Assembly (NCBI GenBank): GCA_014378085.1 | Contig: JACMOJ010000524.1 | Span: 1-14,776 of the forward strand | Origin: Burkholderiales bacterium | GTDB taxonomy: Bacteria > Pseudomonadota > Gammaproteobacteria > Burkholderiales > Usitatibacteraceae | DNA: 14,776 nt | Reading direction: 5' to 3' | In this document: in pieces, positions 1 to 7,681 of the stretch | How positions within the stretch are numbered: position 1 is the stretch's first letter | Layout: each line of letters begins with the position of its first letter | The notes under the pieces: model-generated | What the model was told of the DNA's origin: nothing | What the model saw: only the letters and a program-made list of their open reading frames with translations | The model's database searches: none | Made by a program: the position numbers and the translations under genes

Positions 1-2
1 CG

Positions 3-1166
3 CGACCGGCTGGTCGCAGCCGCAGAAAATGGTGGCTAGGTCTCACCACATTGGTCGTCATCATTGCTGCGGGTGTTATCGTTCGAAGCGGTAGTCGGGC
101 GGTCTCCGTCGAACTCGGGACCGTGGCCTCGGCCTTTCCAACCCAAGCTATCACTACCTTAAACGCGACCGGGCGGGTATCAGCCTTTCGCAAGGCGGCT
201 GTCTCAACTAAAGCCACCGGAAAACTGGAGTATCTTGGCGTACAAGAGGGCTCCGTTGTGAAGGCCGGGCAAATACTGGCAAGAATCGAGAATAGGGACG
301 TCGTTGCCACTCAAGACCAAGCGATCGCCAACGTCCGCGCGGCAAAAGCTAACGCCGAGCAAGGGCTAGCGGAGCTGCGGGATGCGGTCGCGAATCTGCG
401 GCGAACTGAGGACCTCGCCAAAAAGAACTTCATCTCCGGCGCACAACTCGACACGGCAATTGCCCGGCATGATCGCGCTAAAGCGTCGGTTGCTGCATTA
501 AATGGCCAGATCGGCGTCGCCGAAGCGAACCTGCGGGCAACTAATGTCGGCGTTGAACAAACTGTGATTCGCGCGCCTTTTGATGGGGTGATCCTGACCA
601 AAAATGCCAACGTTGGCGATATCATCACGCCGTTTTCGTCAGCCGCCGACTCCAAGGGCGCAGTCGTCAACATCGCTGACATGACCACATTAGAAGTTGA
701 GGCCGACGTCTCCGAAAACAGCTTGTCGAAGATCATCACTGACATGCCAGTAGAAATTCAGCTCGATGCCTTTCCCGACCTGCGTTTGTTAGGACGCGTC
801 AATCGCATTGTGCCCACGGTGGACCGCTCGAAGGCAACCGTTCTGGTGAAAATCGAGTTTGTCGAAAAAGATAATCGTGTGCTTCCCGATATGAGTGCCA
901 GGGTTGCATTTCTTCAGCGCGCACCCACACCGGACGAACGCAAAGCGGTGACTGCCGTGCAACCCGCCGCATTGGTAAAACGCGACGGTAAGGACGTTGC
1001 ATTCGTGATTGACGAAAAAAATATTGCCCGCATGATGCCCGTAACAACATCCGGCAAGTTAGGAGACCTCGTGCAGGTCAGCGGGATTAAGCCTGGCGAC
1101 AAAGTGGTGCTGAAGCCCGATGAAAAGCTAAAAGATGGCGGCGAAGTTGTCACCAACAAGAAGTAG
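3..1166 (+). CDS. Periplasmic adaptor (membrane-fusion protein) of an ABC exporter, 5' end outside the window
   Basis: HlyD/MacA-family adaptor that would link the inner-membrane ABC permeases encoded downstream to an outer-membrane channel such as TolC. The frame is open to the left edge: the codons before a TTG at 51 encode a basic stretch (RRKWW) running straight into the hydrophobic segment LVVIIAAGVIV. TTG 51 would therefore cut the membrane anchor, so the true start lies upstream and the gene is 5'-partial. In order, the protein shows an N-terminal membrane anchor, a lipoyl-like half (GKLEYLGVQEGSVVKAGQIL), an Ala/Arg/Glu-rich alpha-hairpin, the second lipoyl half (VIRAPFDGVIL) and beta-barrel and membrane-proximal domains, ending near the usual family length. 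The stop TAG (1164-1166) overlaps the Shine-Dalgarno sequence of the ATPase gene, so the two are probably translationally coupled. The exported substrate cannot be read from the sequence. Confidence 0.9.
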   Translation, partial: RPAGRSRRKWWLGLTTLVVIIAAGVIVRSGSRAVSVELGTVASAFPTQAITTLNATGRVSAFRKAAVSTKATGKLEYLGVQEGSVVKAGQILARIENRDVVATQDQAIANVRAAKANAEQGLAELRDAVANLRRTEDLAKKNFISGAQLDTAIARHDRAKASVAALNGQIGVAEANLRATNVGVEQTVIRAPFDGVILTKNANVGDIITPFSSAADSKGAVVNIADMTTLEVEADVSENSLSKIITDMPVEIQLDAFPDLRLLGRVNRIVPTVDRSKATVLVKIEFVEKDNRVLPDMSARVAFLQRAPTPDERKAVTAVQPAALVKRDGKDVAFVIDEKNIARMMPVTTSGKLGDLVQVSGIKPGDKVVLKPDEKLKDGGEVVTNKK

Positions 1167-1175
1167 GCGGCTGCC

Positions 1176-1862
1176 ATGAGCAACACATTGGTCGAGATTA
1201 AGAATCTCGTCAAATCGTATACGCGCGGCGATCAAGACGTCCCGGTGCTGCGCGACATCACGCTTAACATCGACCGTGGCGACTTCATCTCATTGATGGG
1301 ACCGTCAGGTTCTGGGAAATCAACCTTGCTCAATCTCATCGCTGGGATTGATAAGCCAACGGCAGGATTGCTTCGCATTGATGGAGAAGATATTTCGCAG
1401 TTGTCGGAGGGCGAACTTGCCGACTGGCGGGCATCGAATATCGGCTTTATTTTTCAGTTCTATAACCTGATGCCGGTGTTGACCGCCTACGAAAACGTTG
1501 AACTGCCGTTATTGCTCACCAATCTTTCGCGCGCCGAACGGCGCGAGCGAATCGAAATGACATTAGACATGGTGGGGCTTTCCGACCGGATGGACCATTA
1601 TCCAAATGAACTATCCGGCGGCCAACAACAGCGGGTTGCAATCGCCCGCGCGATTGTCACTGACCCGACCATTCTGGTTTGTGACGAACCAACGGGTGAC
1701 CTCGACAAGCAATCGGCAACCGACGTGCTAAATATGCTCAAAGAGCTGAATAGCACCCTCGGCAAAACGATCATCATGGTCACGCACGATGCACATGCGG
1801 CCGAAGCTGCAAAGCGAATTGTCTACCTGGAAAAGGGCGAATTGTTGGACGACGCGGCATGA
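1176..1862 (+). CDS. ABC transporter ATP-binding protein, LolD/MacB type
   Basis: Cytoplasmic ATPase of 228 residues that would power the two FtsX-like permeases encoded next. Visible motifs are Walker [10 protein letters not shown] (residues 42-50), Q-loop glutamine in FIFQFYNL (94), signature [14 protein letters not shown] (146-159), Walker [13 protein letters not shown] (166-177) and the switch histidine in VTHD (204). The FQFYNLMP Q-loop and the short length are typical of the MacB/LolD/FtsE branch (mechanotransmission-type exporters) rather than importers. The ATG is preceded by AGGCGG (1165-1170), which overlaps the stop of the adaptor gene nine bases upstream. All catalytic residues are present. 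Substrate unknown; the pairing with an adaptor argues for a MacAB/DevBCA-like export role rather than lipoprotein release. Confidence 0.95.
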   Translation: MSNTLVEIKNLVKSYTRGDQDVPVLRDITLNIDRGDFISLMGPSGSGKSTLLNLIAGIDKPTAGLLRIDGEDISQLSEGELADWRASNIGFIFQFYNLMPVLTAYENVELPLLLTNLSRAERRERIEMTLDMVGLSDRMDHYPNELSGGQQQRVAIARAIVTDPTILVCDEPTGDLDKQSATDVLNMLKELNSTLGKTIIMVTHDAHAAEAAKRIVYLEKGELLDDAA

Positions 1863-1881
1863 TGCGCGGCCTAATGCTCGA

Positions 1882-1895
1882 CGATGGCCCCATCG
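1882..1895 (+). repeat. 14-bp perfect inverted repeat between ATPase and permease genes
   Basis: CGATGGCCCCATCG reads the same on both strands and lies in the 59-bp gap between the ATPase stop and the first permease start. In RNA it could form a five-pair hairpin with a four-base loop. No T-tract follows, so it is not a classical terminator. It could modulate mRNA stability or be chance. Confidence 0.3.
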
Positions 1896-1921
1896 CCCTC
1901 AAACCCTAGCCGAATACATCA

Positions 1922-3082
1922 ATGTATTACCTGAAACTTATCTTCAAAAATGTATTTCGCGCTAAGTTGCGTACGGCGTTGACCGTCACCGGTCTGGTGG
2001 TCGCGATTGTCGCGTTTGGTCTGCTACAGACCGTTGTTGACGCTTGGTTCGCCGGCGCAAATTCCGCTTCAAACGCCAGACTGATTACACGTAATGCCAT
2101 TTCGCTTGTGTTTTCGATGCCGACTTACTACCGCGAACGTATGCGCTCCATTGAAGGCGTGAAGACGGTGAGTTACTCACAATGGTTTGGTGGTGTTTAC
2201 AAAGAGCCATCCAATTTTTTTCCGCAGTTTGCCGTCGACCATAACAACTACTTTGATCTCTATCCAGAGTTCTTGATTAAGCCAGAGGAGCTGCTCGCGT
2301 TCAAACGTGACCGACAGGGGGCGATCGTTGGTCGCAAGTTGGCGGATCAATTCGGTTGGAAGGTCGGTGACGTCATCCCCATTCGCGGCACCATCTTTTC
2401 AGGCAACTGGCAATTTACCATCCGAGCCATTTTCGACGGCCGCGACGAAACGACGCTAACGCGGCAGTTCTTTCTGCGTTGGGACTACATCAACGAATCT
2501 ATAAAGAAGCGATTTCCGCGACGCGGAGATCAAATAGGGGTGTTCAACGTACTCATCAGCGACCCCTCTCGCGCAGCCGATGTGTCCAAGGCAATTGATG
2601 CAGAGTTTCGCAATTCACTCGCAGAAACACTAACTGAAACCGAGAAGGCGTTTCAATTGGGATTTGTTGCCCAGTCGGAGGCAATCATCGTTGCGATTCG
2701 AGTTGTCTCCTTTGTGGTTATTTTTATTATCATGGCGGTGGTCGCCAACACCATGGCGATGACTGCTCGCGAGCGGATCGCCGAGTACGCAACACTGAAG
2801 GTGCTGGGATTTTCGCCAAGTTACGTCGCGGCGCTTATCTTCGGTGAGGCAATGGTTCTCGCTTTTCTTGGCGCCGGCATTGGCATCTTGTTGACTTTCC
2901 CCATGGCAAGCGGGTTTGCGAGCTCCCCAGCTGGCGCAATATTCGCCACTTTCGCGGTAACCGCAAGTACGGTTTGGATGCAGGTCGCGTGTGCGGTGGC
3001 GGTTGGTGTCATTGCGGCACTAGTGCCGGGCTGGCGTAGCGCACGCGTCAAAATTGTTGACGGCCTGCGGCACGTTGGCTGA
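1922..3082 (+). CDS. ABC transporter permease, FtsX/MacB-like (first of two)
   Basis: Inner-membrane permease of 386 residues with FtsX/MacB topology. One transmembrane helix lies near the N-terminus (about 20-40), then a large periplasmic domain (about 45-250), then three C-terminal helices (about 258-280, 303-325, 350-371). The cytoplasmic loop after the second helix, RERIAEYATLKVLGFS (283-298), matches the coupling region that docks on the ATPase in this family. Unlike canonical MacB the ATPase is not fused. The protein ends VKIVDGLRHVG, closely matching the end of the neighbouring permease (MKIVDSLRAA), which suggests the pair arose by duplication. No clear Shine-Dalgarno sequence precedes ATG 1922. 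It probably forms a heterodimer with the downstream permease. Confidence 0.92.
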   Translation: MYYLKLIFKNVFRAKLRTALTVTGLVVAIVAFGLLQTVVDAWFAGANSASNARLITRNAISLVFSMPTYYRERMRSIEGVKTVSYSQWFGGVYKEPSNFFPQFAVDHNNYFDLYPEFLIKPEELLAFKRDRQGAIVGRKLADQFGWKVGDVIPIRGTIFSGNWQFTIRAIFDGRDETTLTRQFFLRWDYINESIKKRFPRRGDQIGVFNVLISDPSRAADVSKAIDAEFRNSLAETLTETEKAFQLGFVAQSEAIIVAIRVVSFVVIFIIMAVVANTMAMTARERIAEYATLKVLGFSPSYVAALIFGEAMVLAFLGAGIGILLTFPMASGFASSPAGAIFATFAVTASTVWMQVACAVAVGVIAALVPGWRSARVKIVDGLRHVG

Positions 3083-3095
3083 CTACTAAGTTCAA

Positions 3096-4262
3096 ATGAA
3101 AGTCCCCTTCTCATACATTTTTCGCAACTTGTGGACGCGCAAGCTCACCACGCTTCTGACCGCGGCAGGCATGGGGCTAGTGGTATTTGTGTTTGCGGCG
3201 GTTCTAATGCTCGATGCCGGACTCAAACAAACCATGGTGGGTACCGGCACCCTCGACAACGTGCTGGCGATTCGCACTGGTTCAGAAACCGAGATCCAAA
3301 GCGGTATCTCGCGCGAGCAAGCGGCGCTACTTGAGGCGATGCCACAGGTTGCACGCAGCAAAACCGGCGAACCGCTCATCTCAAAAGAAACGCTCGTCCT
3401 GATTTCGCTGGTCAAGAGCGGTCAAGAAAAGGGCTCAAACGTCATCGTGCGTGGTGTATCGGCGATGGGGATCACGTTGCGCCCCCAGGTCAAGTTGGTG
3501 GACGGCCGGATGTTTCGTCCCGGCGCATCTGAACTCGTCGTCGGCCGGAACATTAACGGTAAATTCGACGGTGCGGAAATCGGTCAATCGCTGCGTTTTG
3601 CGCAACGAGAGTGGACCATTGTCGGTGTCTTCGACGGCGGGGGCAGCGCGTTTGACTCCGAGATGTGGGGCGACGTGGAGCAACTCATGCAGGCCTTCCG
3701 GCGTCTGAATTACTCCTCTGCCATCCTTAAGCTCTCGCAGTTAGATGGCTTTGATACGCTGCTCAAAAATATCGCGGCAGATGTCCGGCTTACCATCGAT
3801 GCAAAACGTGAACAAATTTTTTATGAAGACCAATCGCGCGCCCTATCGACTTTTATTTCAATCCTCGGCAACGTACTGACCGTGATCTTCTCTATCGGCG
3901 CGATCATCGGCGCGGCCATTACGATGTATTCGTCAGTGGCAATGCGTACTGCCGAAATCGGCACACTTCGCGCATTGGGATTTCGACGACCTTCCATCCT
4001 CGCGGCGTTCTTGGGCGAATCGTTGTTGCTAGGACTCGTCGGCGGATTGGCTGGCCTCTTCTTTGCGACGTTCTTGCAAGCCATCACTATTTCGACGTTG
4101 AACTTCCAATCGTTTTCGCAGCTCGCCTTCTCATTCACCCTCACGCCAAAGATCGTTGTACAAACGTTGGTATTCTCCATGTTCATGGGGTTCGTTGGCG
4201 GATTTTTGCCGGCAATGCGCGCGGCACGCATGAAAATTGTCGATTCGCTGCGCGCCGCCTAA
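3096..4262 (+). CDS. ABC transporter permease, FtsX/MacB-like (second of two)
   Basis: Inner-membrane permease of 388 residues. It has the same layout as its upstream neighbour: a helix at about 18-38, a periplasmic MacB-like domain to about 250, then three helices at about 253-280, 300-325 and 352-374. The loop RTAEIGTLRALGFRRPS (284-300) is the FtsX-family coupling region. The gene starts 13 bases after the previous stop. An in-frame TAA at 3087-3089 excludes an earlier start, and no good Shine-Dalgarno sequence is visible, so re-initiation after the upstream gene is plausible. It is the last gene of the exporter operon in the window and converges on the deoxynucleoside kinase gene. No outer-membrane channel gene is seen; it may lie left of the window or elsewhere. 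Confidence 0.92.
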   Translation: MKVPFSYIFRNLWTRKLTTLLTAAGMGLVVFVFAAVLMLDAGLKQTMVGTGTLDNVLAIRTGSETEIQSGISREQAALLEAMPQVARSKTGEPLISKETLVLISLVKSGQEKGSNVIVRGVSAMGITLRPQVKLVDGRMFRPGASELVVGRNINGKFDGAEIGQSLRFAQREWTIVGVFDGGGSAFDSEMWGDVEQLMQAFRRLNYSSAILKLSQLDGFDTLLKNIAADVRLTIDAKREQIFYEDQSRALSTFISILGNVLTVIFSIGAIIGAAITMYSSVAMRTAEIGTLRALGFRRPSILAAFLGESLLLGLVGGLAGLFFATFLQAITISTLNFQSFSQLAFSFTLTPKIVVQTLVFSMFMGFVGGFLPAMRAARMKIVDSLRAA

Positions 4263-4471
4263 GTTGTCGCCAGCTCAATCAGCGAAGCCATTAAAATCAA
4301 AAACTCGCCATTCGGCGGGCATCTTCAAACAGAATCCTCTGAAGACACCCGTAAATGCTAGGGTTTAGTCTGCGATTTACTGCTCGATGGTTAGACGTCC
4401 AGCCCAACAATCCAGCGCCATTTGGGTCAACGAACAGCACCGTTTTGGTCAACGAACAGCGTGATGCGGCA
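4263..4471. other. Convergent intergenic region between exporter operon and housekeeping operon
   Basis: About 210 bases without a credible gene, lying between two 3' ends. It contains an imperfect hairpin at 4322-4345 (outer arms TCTT/AAGA, inner arms CAGA/TCTG, loop ATCC) that could end transcription from the left but has no T-tract, and a degenerate tandem repeat next to the kinase stop codon. No convincing rho-independent terminator is seen for either direction. Confidence 0.6.
4416..4459. repeat. Two tandem copies of a 22-bp unit
   Basis: Units 4416-4437 and 4438-4459 match at 19 of 22 positions; the core GGTCAACGAACAGC is identical (4425-4438 and 4447-4460). The repeat begins 12 bases beyond the stop codon of the minus-strand kinase gene. 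There are only two copies with no spacer, so this is not a CRISPR array. Most likely a small slippage duplication or part of a 3' UTR. Confidence 0.7.
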
Positions 4472-5101
4472 CTACGCCGCGTTCATGTATTCCTTGCCAC
4501 CGCGTAGCGACTCAACGCGTTTGACCAACATCTCAAAATCCTCGGGATTATCGACAAAGTTGAATCGATCACTATTGACGATCAAGAGTGGTGACTCGGT
4601 GTAGTCGTAGAAGTAGCGAGTATAGGCGTCGCATAACTTCACTAAATAATCCTCCGACATGGAACGCTCCATCGGTCGGCCGCGACGCTGTATGCGCTGC
4701 ATGAGCTGGTCGACTGAGGCTTGCAGATAGATGACTAAGTCGGGTGTCGGCGCCTGCGGGCGCAAGTGATTGTAGAGCTGCAAATACAATGCGAACTCGT
4801 TGTCATCAAGCGTCAGTTTGGCGAATAACGTATCTTTCGCCAACATGTAATCGGCAATCGACTTTCCCTCAAACAGATCCGGCTGTTTGATGCCAGAGAG
4901 TTGGTTTACGCGTTGAAACAAAAAGAACATTTGCGTCGACAGCGCGTATCGCTTCATGTCACGATAAAAGTTAGGCAGGAACGGATTTGCGCTTGGGTCC
5001 TCGAGCAGTAGCTCGGCGTTGAATCGTTCTGCCAGCAATCTCGCTAGCGTTGATTTGCCGCATCCGATCGGGCCCTCGACAACAATGAAACGATGTTTCA
5101 T
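4472..5101 (-). CDS. Deoxynucleoside kinase (deoxyadenosine/deoxyguanosine kinase family)
   Basis: Cytoplasmic salvage kinase of 209 residues that would phosphorylate deoxynucleosides to 5'-monophosphates using a nucleoside triphosphate. It shows the P-loop GPIGCGKST (10-18), an acidic residue followed by a subfamily-like block, LLEDPSANPFLPNFYRD (32-48; E34 is the likely catalytic base), SIADYMLAKD (81-90) and the LID-type arginines in RRGRPMERS (139-147). The NPFL..FY element points to the bacterial dAK/dGK-like branch rather than thymidine kinase; exact base preference cannot be read. ATG 5101 overlaps the folK stop as ATGA and has a strong AGGAG five bases upstream, inside the folK coding end. 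It is the last gene of a five-gene operon; in betaproteobacteria as I recall them panB usually follows, and it is absent here. Confidence 0.9.
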   Translation of the reverse strand: MKHRFIVVEGPIGCGKSTLARLLAERFNAELLLEDPSANPFLPNFYRDMKRYALSTQMFFLFQRVNQLSGIKQPDLFEGKSIADYMLAKDTLFAKLTLDDNEFALYLQLYNHLRPQAPTPDLVIYLQASVDQLMQRIQRRGRPMERSMSEDYLVKLCDAYTRYFYDYTESPLLIVNSDRFNFVDNPEDFEMLVKRVESLRGGKEYMNAA

Positions 5102-5631
5102 TTCAACTCCTGCCGCTCGTGACCGACGTAGCGTTCCACCGCTTGGGCGCTCACACTGGCAAGAAATTTGTGGGCAACACCAACCCCCGGGATGGATATG
5201 TCCGGCGAAATTTCGATAAGCGGCAACAACACAAACGCACGCTCGTGCGCACGTGGATGCGGAATAACCAAGTCTGGCTCATCGATCAGCCAATCGTTAA
5301 ACATCAAAATGTCGAGATCCAATGTCCGCGGTCCATTTCTTGTTGTGCGAACTCGGCCATGCTGGAGCTCGATCTCGAGTAGCCTTGCCATCATCGCGCG
5401 AGGGGTCAGTGTCGTCTCAATTTCTGCGACGGCATTGATAAAGTGTGCCTGCTCGACGCCGCCGACCGGCGATGATTCGTACATCATCGACATTTTAATT
5501 ACAGAACACGCAGGCGTTGCGGCAATCTCCCGTAGCGCATCCTGTATCTGTTTCACAGGATGGTCCATATTGCTACCGAGCCCAATCATTACGCGCGATG
5601 AAAACGCCGAACGTGTCGCGCTCTGCAACAT
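5098..5631 (-). CDS. folK: 2-amino-4-hydroxy-6-hydroxymethyldihydropteridine pyrophosphokinase (HPPK)
   Basis: Folate-pathway enzyme transferring pyrophosphate from ATP to 6-hydroxymethyl-7,8-dihydropterin. The 177-residue product from ATG 5631 contains the N-terminal IGLGSN block (16-21), the substrate-side YESSPVG (51-57) and the family signature RTTRNGPRTLDLDIL (95-109), with the paired magnesium-binding aspartates D105 and D107, then IPHPRAHERAFVLLPL. The frame is open upstream to 5784, but that stretch lies inside pcnB and is Arg-rich, unlike HPPK. The ATG at 5631 shares one base with the pcnB stop (TGATG), has GGA six bases upstream, and gives a length close to the family norm. A start at ATG 5589 would leave too little before GSN. 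Co-transcription with pcnB and dNK is indicated by the overlaps. Confidence 0.93.
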   Translation of the reverse strand: MLQSATRSAFSSRVMIGLGSNMDHPVKQIQDALREIAATPACSVIKMSMMYESSPVGGVEQAHFINAVAEIETTLTPRAMMARLLEIELQHGRVRTTRNGPRTLDLDILMFNDWLIDEPDLVIPHPRAHERAFVLLPLIEISPDISIPGVGVAHKFLASVSAQAVERYVGHERQELK

Positions 5632-7013
5632 CAGGATTCCGACTCTGCCGCATCGGCGGACGCTACTGCCCCAACCTGCCCCACTGACTTCTTGCGACGG
5701 CGACGTTTGTTTTTTGGCCCGTCGTCCGGCAGCAACATGGTCTCGCGTACGTCGTCGTCGGCAAACTGAAACTTTTCCCACCACGACGCCACTTCTGGCG
5801 AAGCGTCGCCGGCTTCTGCGCGCAGTGCGTAAAAATCATAACAGGCGCGAAAACGCGGATGCGTCAACAGTCGAAACGCCTTTGCACGTGATTGCTGCGC
5901 AAAACGCGGCTGTGCCACCCAAAGCTCTTTGATGTTGCCGTCGAAGCGACGCGGAATGGCGAGCGCCTTACGCTGCTCGTCTAGCACTTCATCCATTGCT
6001 TGATGAAGCGCTGCGAGCGGACGTTCGCCGCGCGACTCAAGCGCCTTTGCGCGCGCACACATGGGGAACCAAAAAAGTGCGGCAAACAGAAACGCGGGCG
6101 AAACACCACGGTCCTCATTGATTCGTTCGTCGGTGCGCTGCAACGCAAGGGTGGCGAAGGCGCGACTCTGCGGCGCACTGAGTATGTCTTCCAGCGACGG
6201 CAGCAGCAAGACGTGTAAACCAAGCGCGCGCAATTTCTCGATACAGGCCAGCGCGTGACCGGAAAGCAGCAGCTTCAGCATTTCGTCGAACAGACGGGCT
6301 TCTGGCACGTTAGCGAGTAACGACTTCAAGCTCGAAATTGGTTGCTCCGTGGCCGCGTCGATGCTGAACCCAAGTTTTCCGGCGAGCCTTGCCGCCCGCA
6401 ACATGCGAACCGGATCTTCCCGATACCGCGCTTCGGGGTCACCAATCATCACCACCCGCTTCTTTTCGATATCCTTCAGCCCGTTCGTGAAGTCCCAAAT
6501 TTCTTCGGCCAAGGGATCGTAGAACAATGCGTTCATCGTGAAATCCCGACGAATCGCATCCTCCGCCTGTGTGCCATAGACGTTGTCGCGCAGTAATCGA
6601 CCGTGCTCGTCGGTGTTGGCGCTCTCTTCATCGCTGGAGGGAACGTGCGCGGACCGAAACGTGGAGACCTCAATGGTTTCCTGGCCAAACATGACGTGAA
6701 CCAAGCGGAACCGACGGCCAATGATGCGCGAGCGACGAAACACGCCTCGGACCTTCTCGGGCGTGGCGTCAGTCGCGACGTCGAAGTCTTTCGGGTGCCG
6801 ACCCAGTAACAAATCTCTAACGGCTCCGCCGACGACAAACGCCTTATGTCCCGCCTTTTGCAACTGCTCACAAGTCCGGATCGCCGCGTCTGAAAGATCG
6901 TCTCTGACGATCCCATGCTGACTACGCGTGTATCGAGTCACCGCATCCGAAGCTGCGGCGATGCCGGCACCGCGTTTGCGGCTGAATACTTTGTCGATAA
7001 GACGTCTAATCAT
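5631..7013 (-). CDS. pcnB: Poly(A) polymerase I
   Basis: Adds 3' poly(A) tails to RNA, promoting decay. The 460-residue protein shows the class II nucleotidyltransferase motif GGAVRDLLLGRHPKDFDVAT with its DxD metal ligands, then the block GRRFRLVHV, which marks poly(A) polymerases rather than CCA-adding enzymes, then RRDFTMNALFYDP and EDPVRMLRAARLAGKLGF. The C-terminus is basic (KNKRRRRKK), as expected for RNA binding, and the length is near that of E. coli PcnB. An earlier in-frame ATG (7046) exists, but ATG 7013 is preferred. It overlaps the stop of the upstream phosphatase gene as ATGA and has GGAG four bases upstream, and the protein then starts MIRRLIDKVFSRKRG as homologues do. The folK start shares one base with the pcnB stop. 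Confidence 0.95.
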   Translation of the reverse strand: MIRRLIDKVFSRKRGAGIAAASDAVTRYTRSQHGIVRDDLSDAAIRTCEQLQKAGHKAFVVGGAVRDLLLGRHPKDFDVATDATPEKVRGVFRRSRIIGRRFRLVHVMFGQETIEVSTFRSAHVPSSDEESANTDEHGRLLRDNVYGTQAEDAIRRDFTMNALFYDPLAEEIWDFTNGLKDIEKKRVVMIGDPEARYREDPVRMLRAARLAGKLGFSIDAATEQPISSLKSLLANVPEARLFDEMLKLLLSGHALACIEKLRALGLHVLLLPSLEDILSAPQSRAFATLALQRTDERINEDRGVSPAFLFAALFWFPMCARAKALESRGERPLAALHQAMDEVLDEQRKALAIPRRFDGNIKELWVAQPRFAQQSRAKAFRLLTHPRFRACYDFYALRAEAGDASPEVASWWEKFQFADDDVRETMLLPDDGPKNKRRRRKKSVGQVGAVASADAAESES

Positions 7014-7681
7014 AATGCTCCAGGCAGCAAATCCAATATGGGCCAACCCTGCTCAACGGCGACTTGACGCAGCGTCGCGTCAGGATTAACCGCCACAGGG
7101 CGATTTACGCGCTTTAACAGTGGCAGATCGTTTAGTGAATCACTATAAAACCAGCTGGTCTCAAAATCTTCTACTCGTAGCCCCATCGACAGCAGCCAAG
7201 CGTCAACTCGGGCGACTTTACCTTCGCGAAACGAAGGTTGGCCGATTGGGTTACCCGTGTAGCGCCCGTCAATCATTTCAACCTCGCAGGCGATGAGGTG
7301 ATCCACGGCAAATCGCCTGGCGATTGGTTTGGTGACAAACGCATTGGTGGCGGTAACAATCGCGCAGAGTTCACCGGCGTGTTTCGCAAGGAGCGCAAGC
7401 GCGGCGTCACTGATCATCGGCTCAATTTTATCGCGCATAAATCCCGCTTGGAGCGCTGCCAAATCGTCATCAGACTTACCGGCGATGGGTGCTAGGGCAA
7501 ATCGTAGGTACTCATGAATATCGAGTGTGCCGTCCTTGTACTGTTGCCAGAAAGCGTCGTTACGGCGACGGTGTTCGTCGGCATCGACTACCCCTTGGTC
7601 CGCAAGAAACTGTGCCCATGCATGGTCGCTGTCTCCGCTGAGCAGCGTGTAATCAAGGTCAAACAAAGCGAGCGACTTCAA
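7010..7681 (-). CDS. HAD-IB family hydrolase (phosphoserine-phosphatase-like)
   Basis: Predicted cytoplasmic phosphatase of 223 residues. HAD motifs are complete: motif I DLDYT with nucleophile D8 and acid/base D10, motif II threonine in VTATN (about 110-112), a lysine at 155 for motif III, and motif IV YSDSLNDLPLL (179-189) with D181 and D185. The helical cap between motifs I and II is of subclass IB, the SerB-like type, but homologues in this operon position have no agreed substrate. The only usable start is TTG at 7681: an in-frame TAG lies two codons upstream and motif I begins at residue 8. TTG overlaps the hda stop as TTGA and is preceded by AAGGG six bases upstream, within hda. Translation is therefore likely coupled to hda. 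Confidence 0.9.
   Translation of the reverse strand: MKSLALFDLDYTLLSGDSDHAWAQFLADQGVVDADEHRRRNDAFWQQYKDGTLDIHEYLRFALAPIAGKSDDDLAALQAGFMRDKIEPMISDAALALLAKHAGELCAIVTATNAFVTKPIARRFAVDHLIACEVEMIDGRYTGNPIGQPSFREGKVARVDAWLLSMGLRVEDFETSWFYSDSLNDLPLLKRVNRPVAVNPDATLRQVAVEQGWPILDLLPGAL

Noticed and set aside
5098..5784. folK read from the upstream in-frame start at 5784
   Set aside because: The extra 51 residues are encoded inside pcnB, are Arg-rich and unlike HPPK. The ATG at 5631 joins the pcnB stop as TGATG and gives a normal length.
5168..5932. Long plus-strand open frame opposite folK/pcnB, and similar antisense frames over other genes (for example 311-745 minus, 3821-4231 minus, 8529-9260 plus)
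   Set aside because: No recognisable domain. Composition mirrors the opposite-strand genes, which carry clear family motifs in the other frame.
5631..7013. pcnB as a tRNA CCA-adding enzyme
   Set aside because: The GRRFRLVHV block after the nucleotidyltransferase motif and the basic C-terminal tail are those of poly(A) polymerase I.
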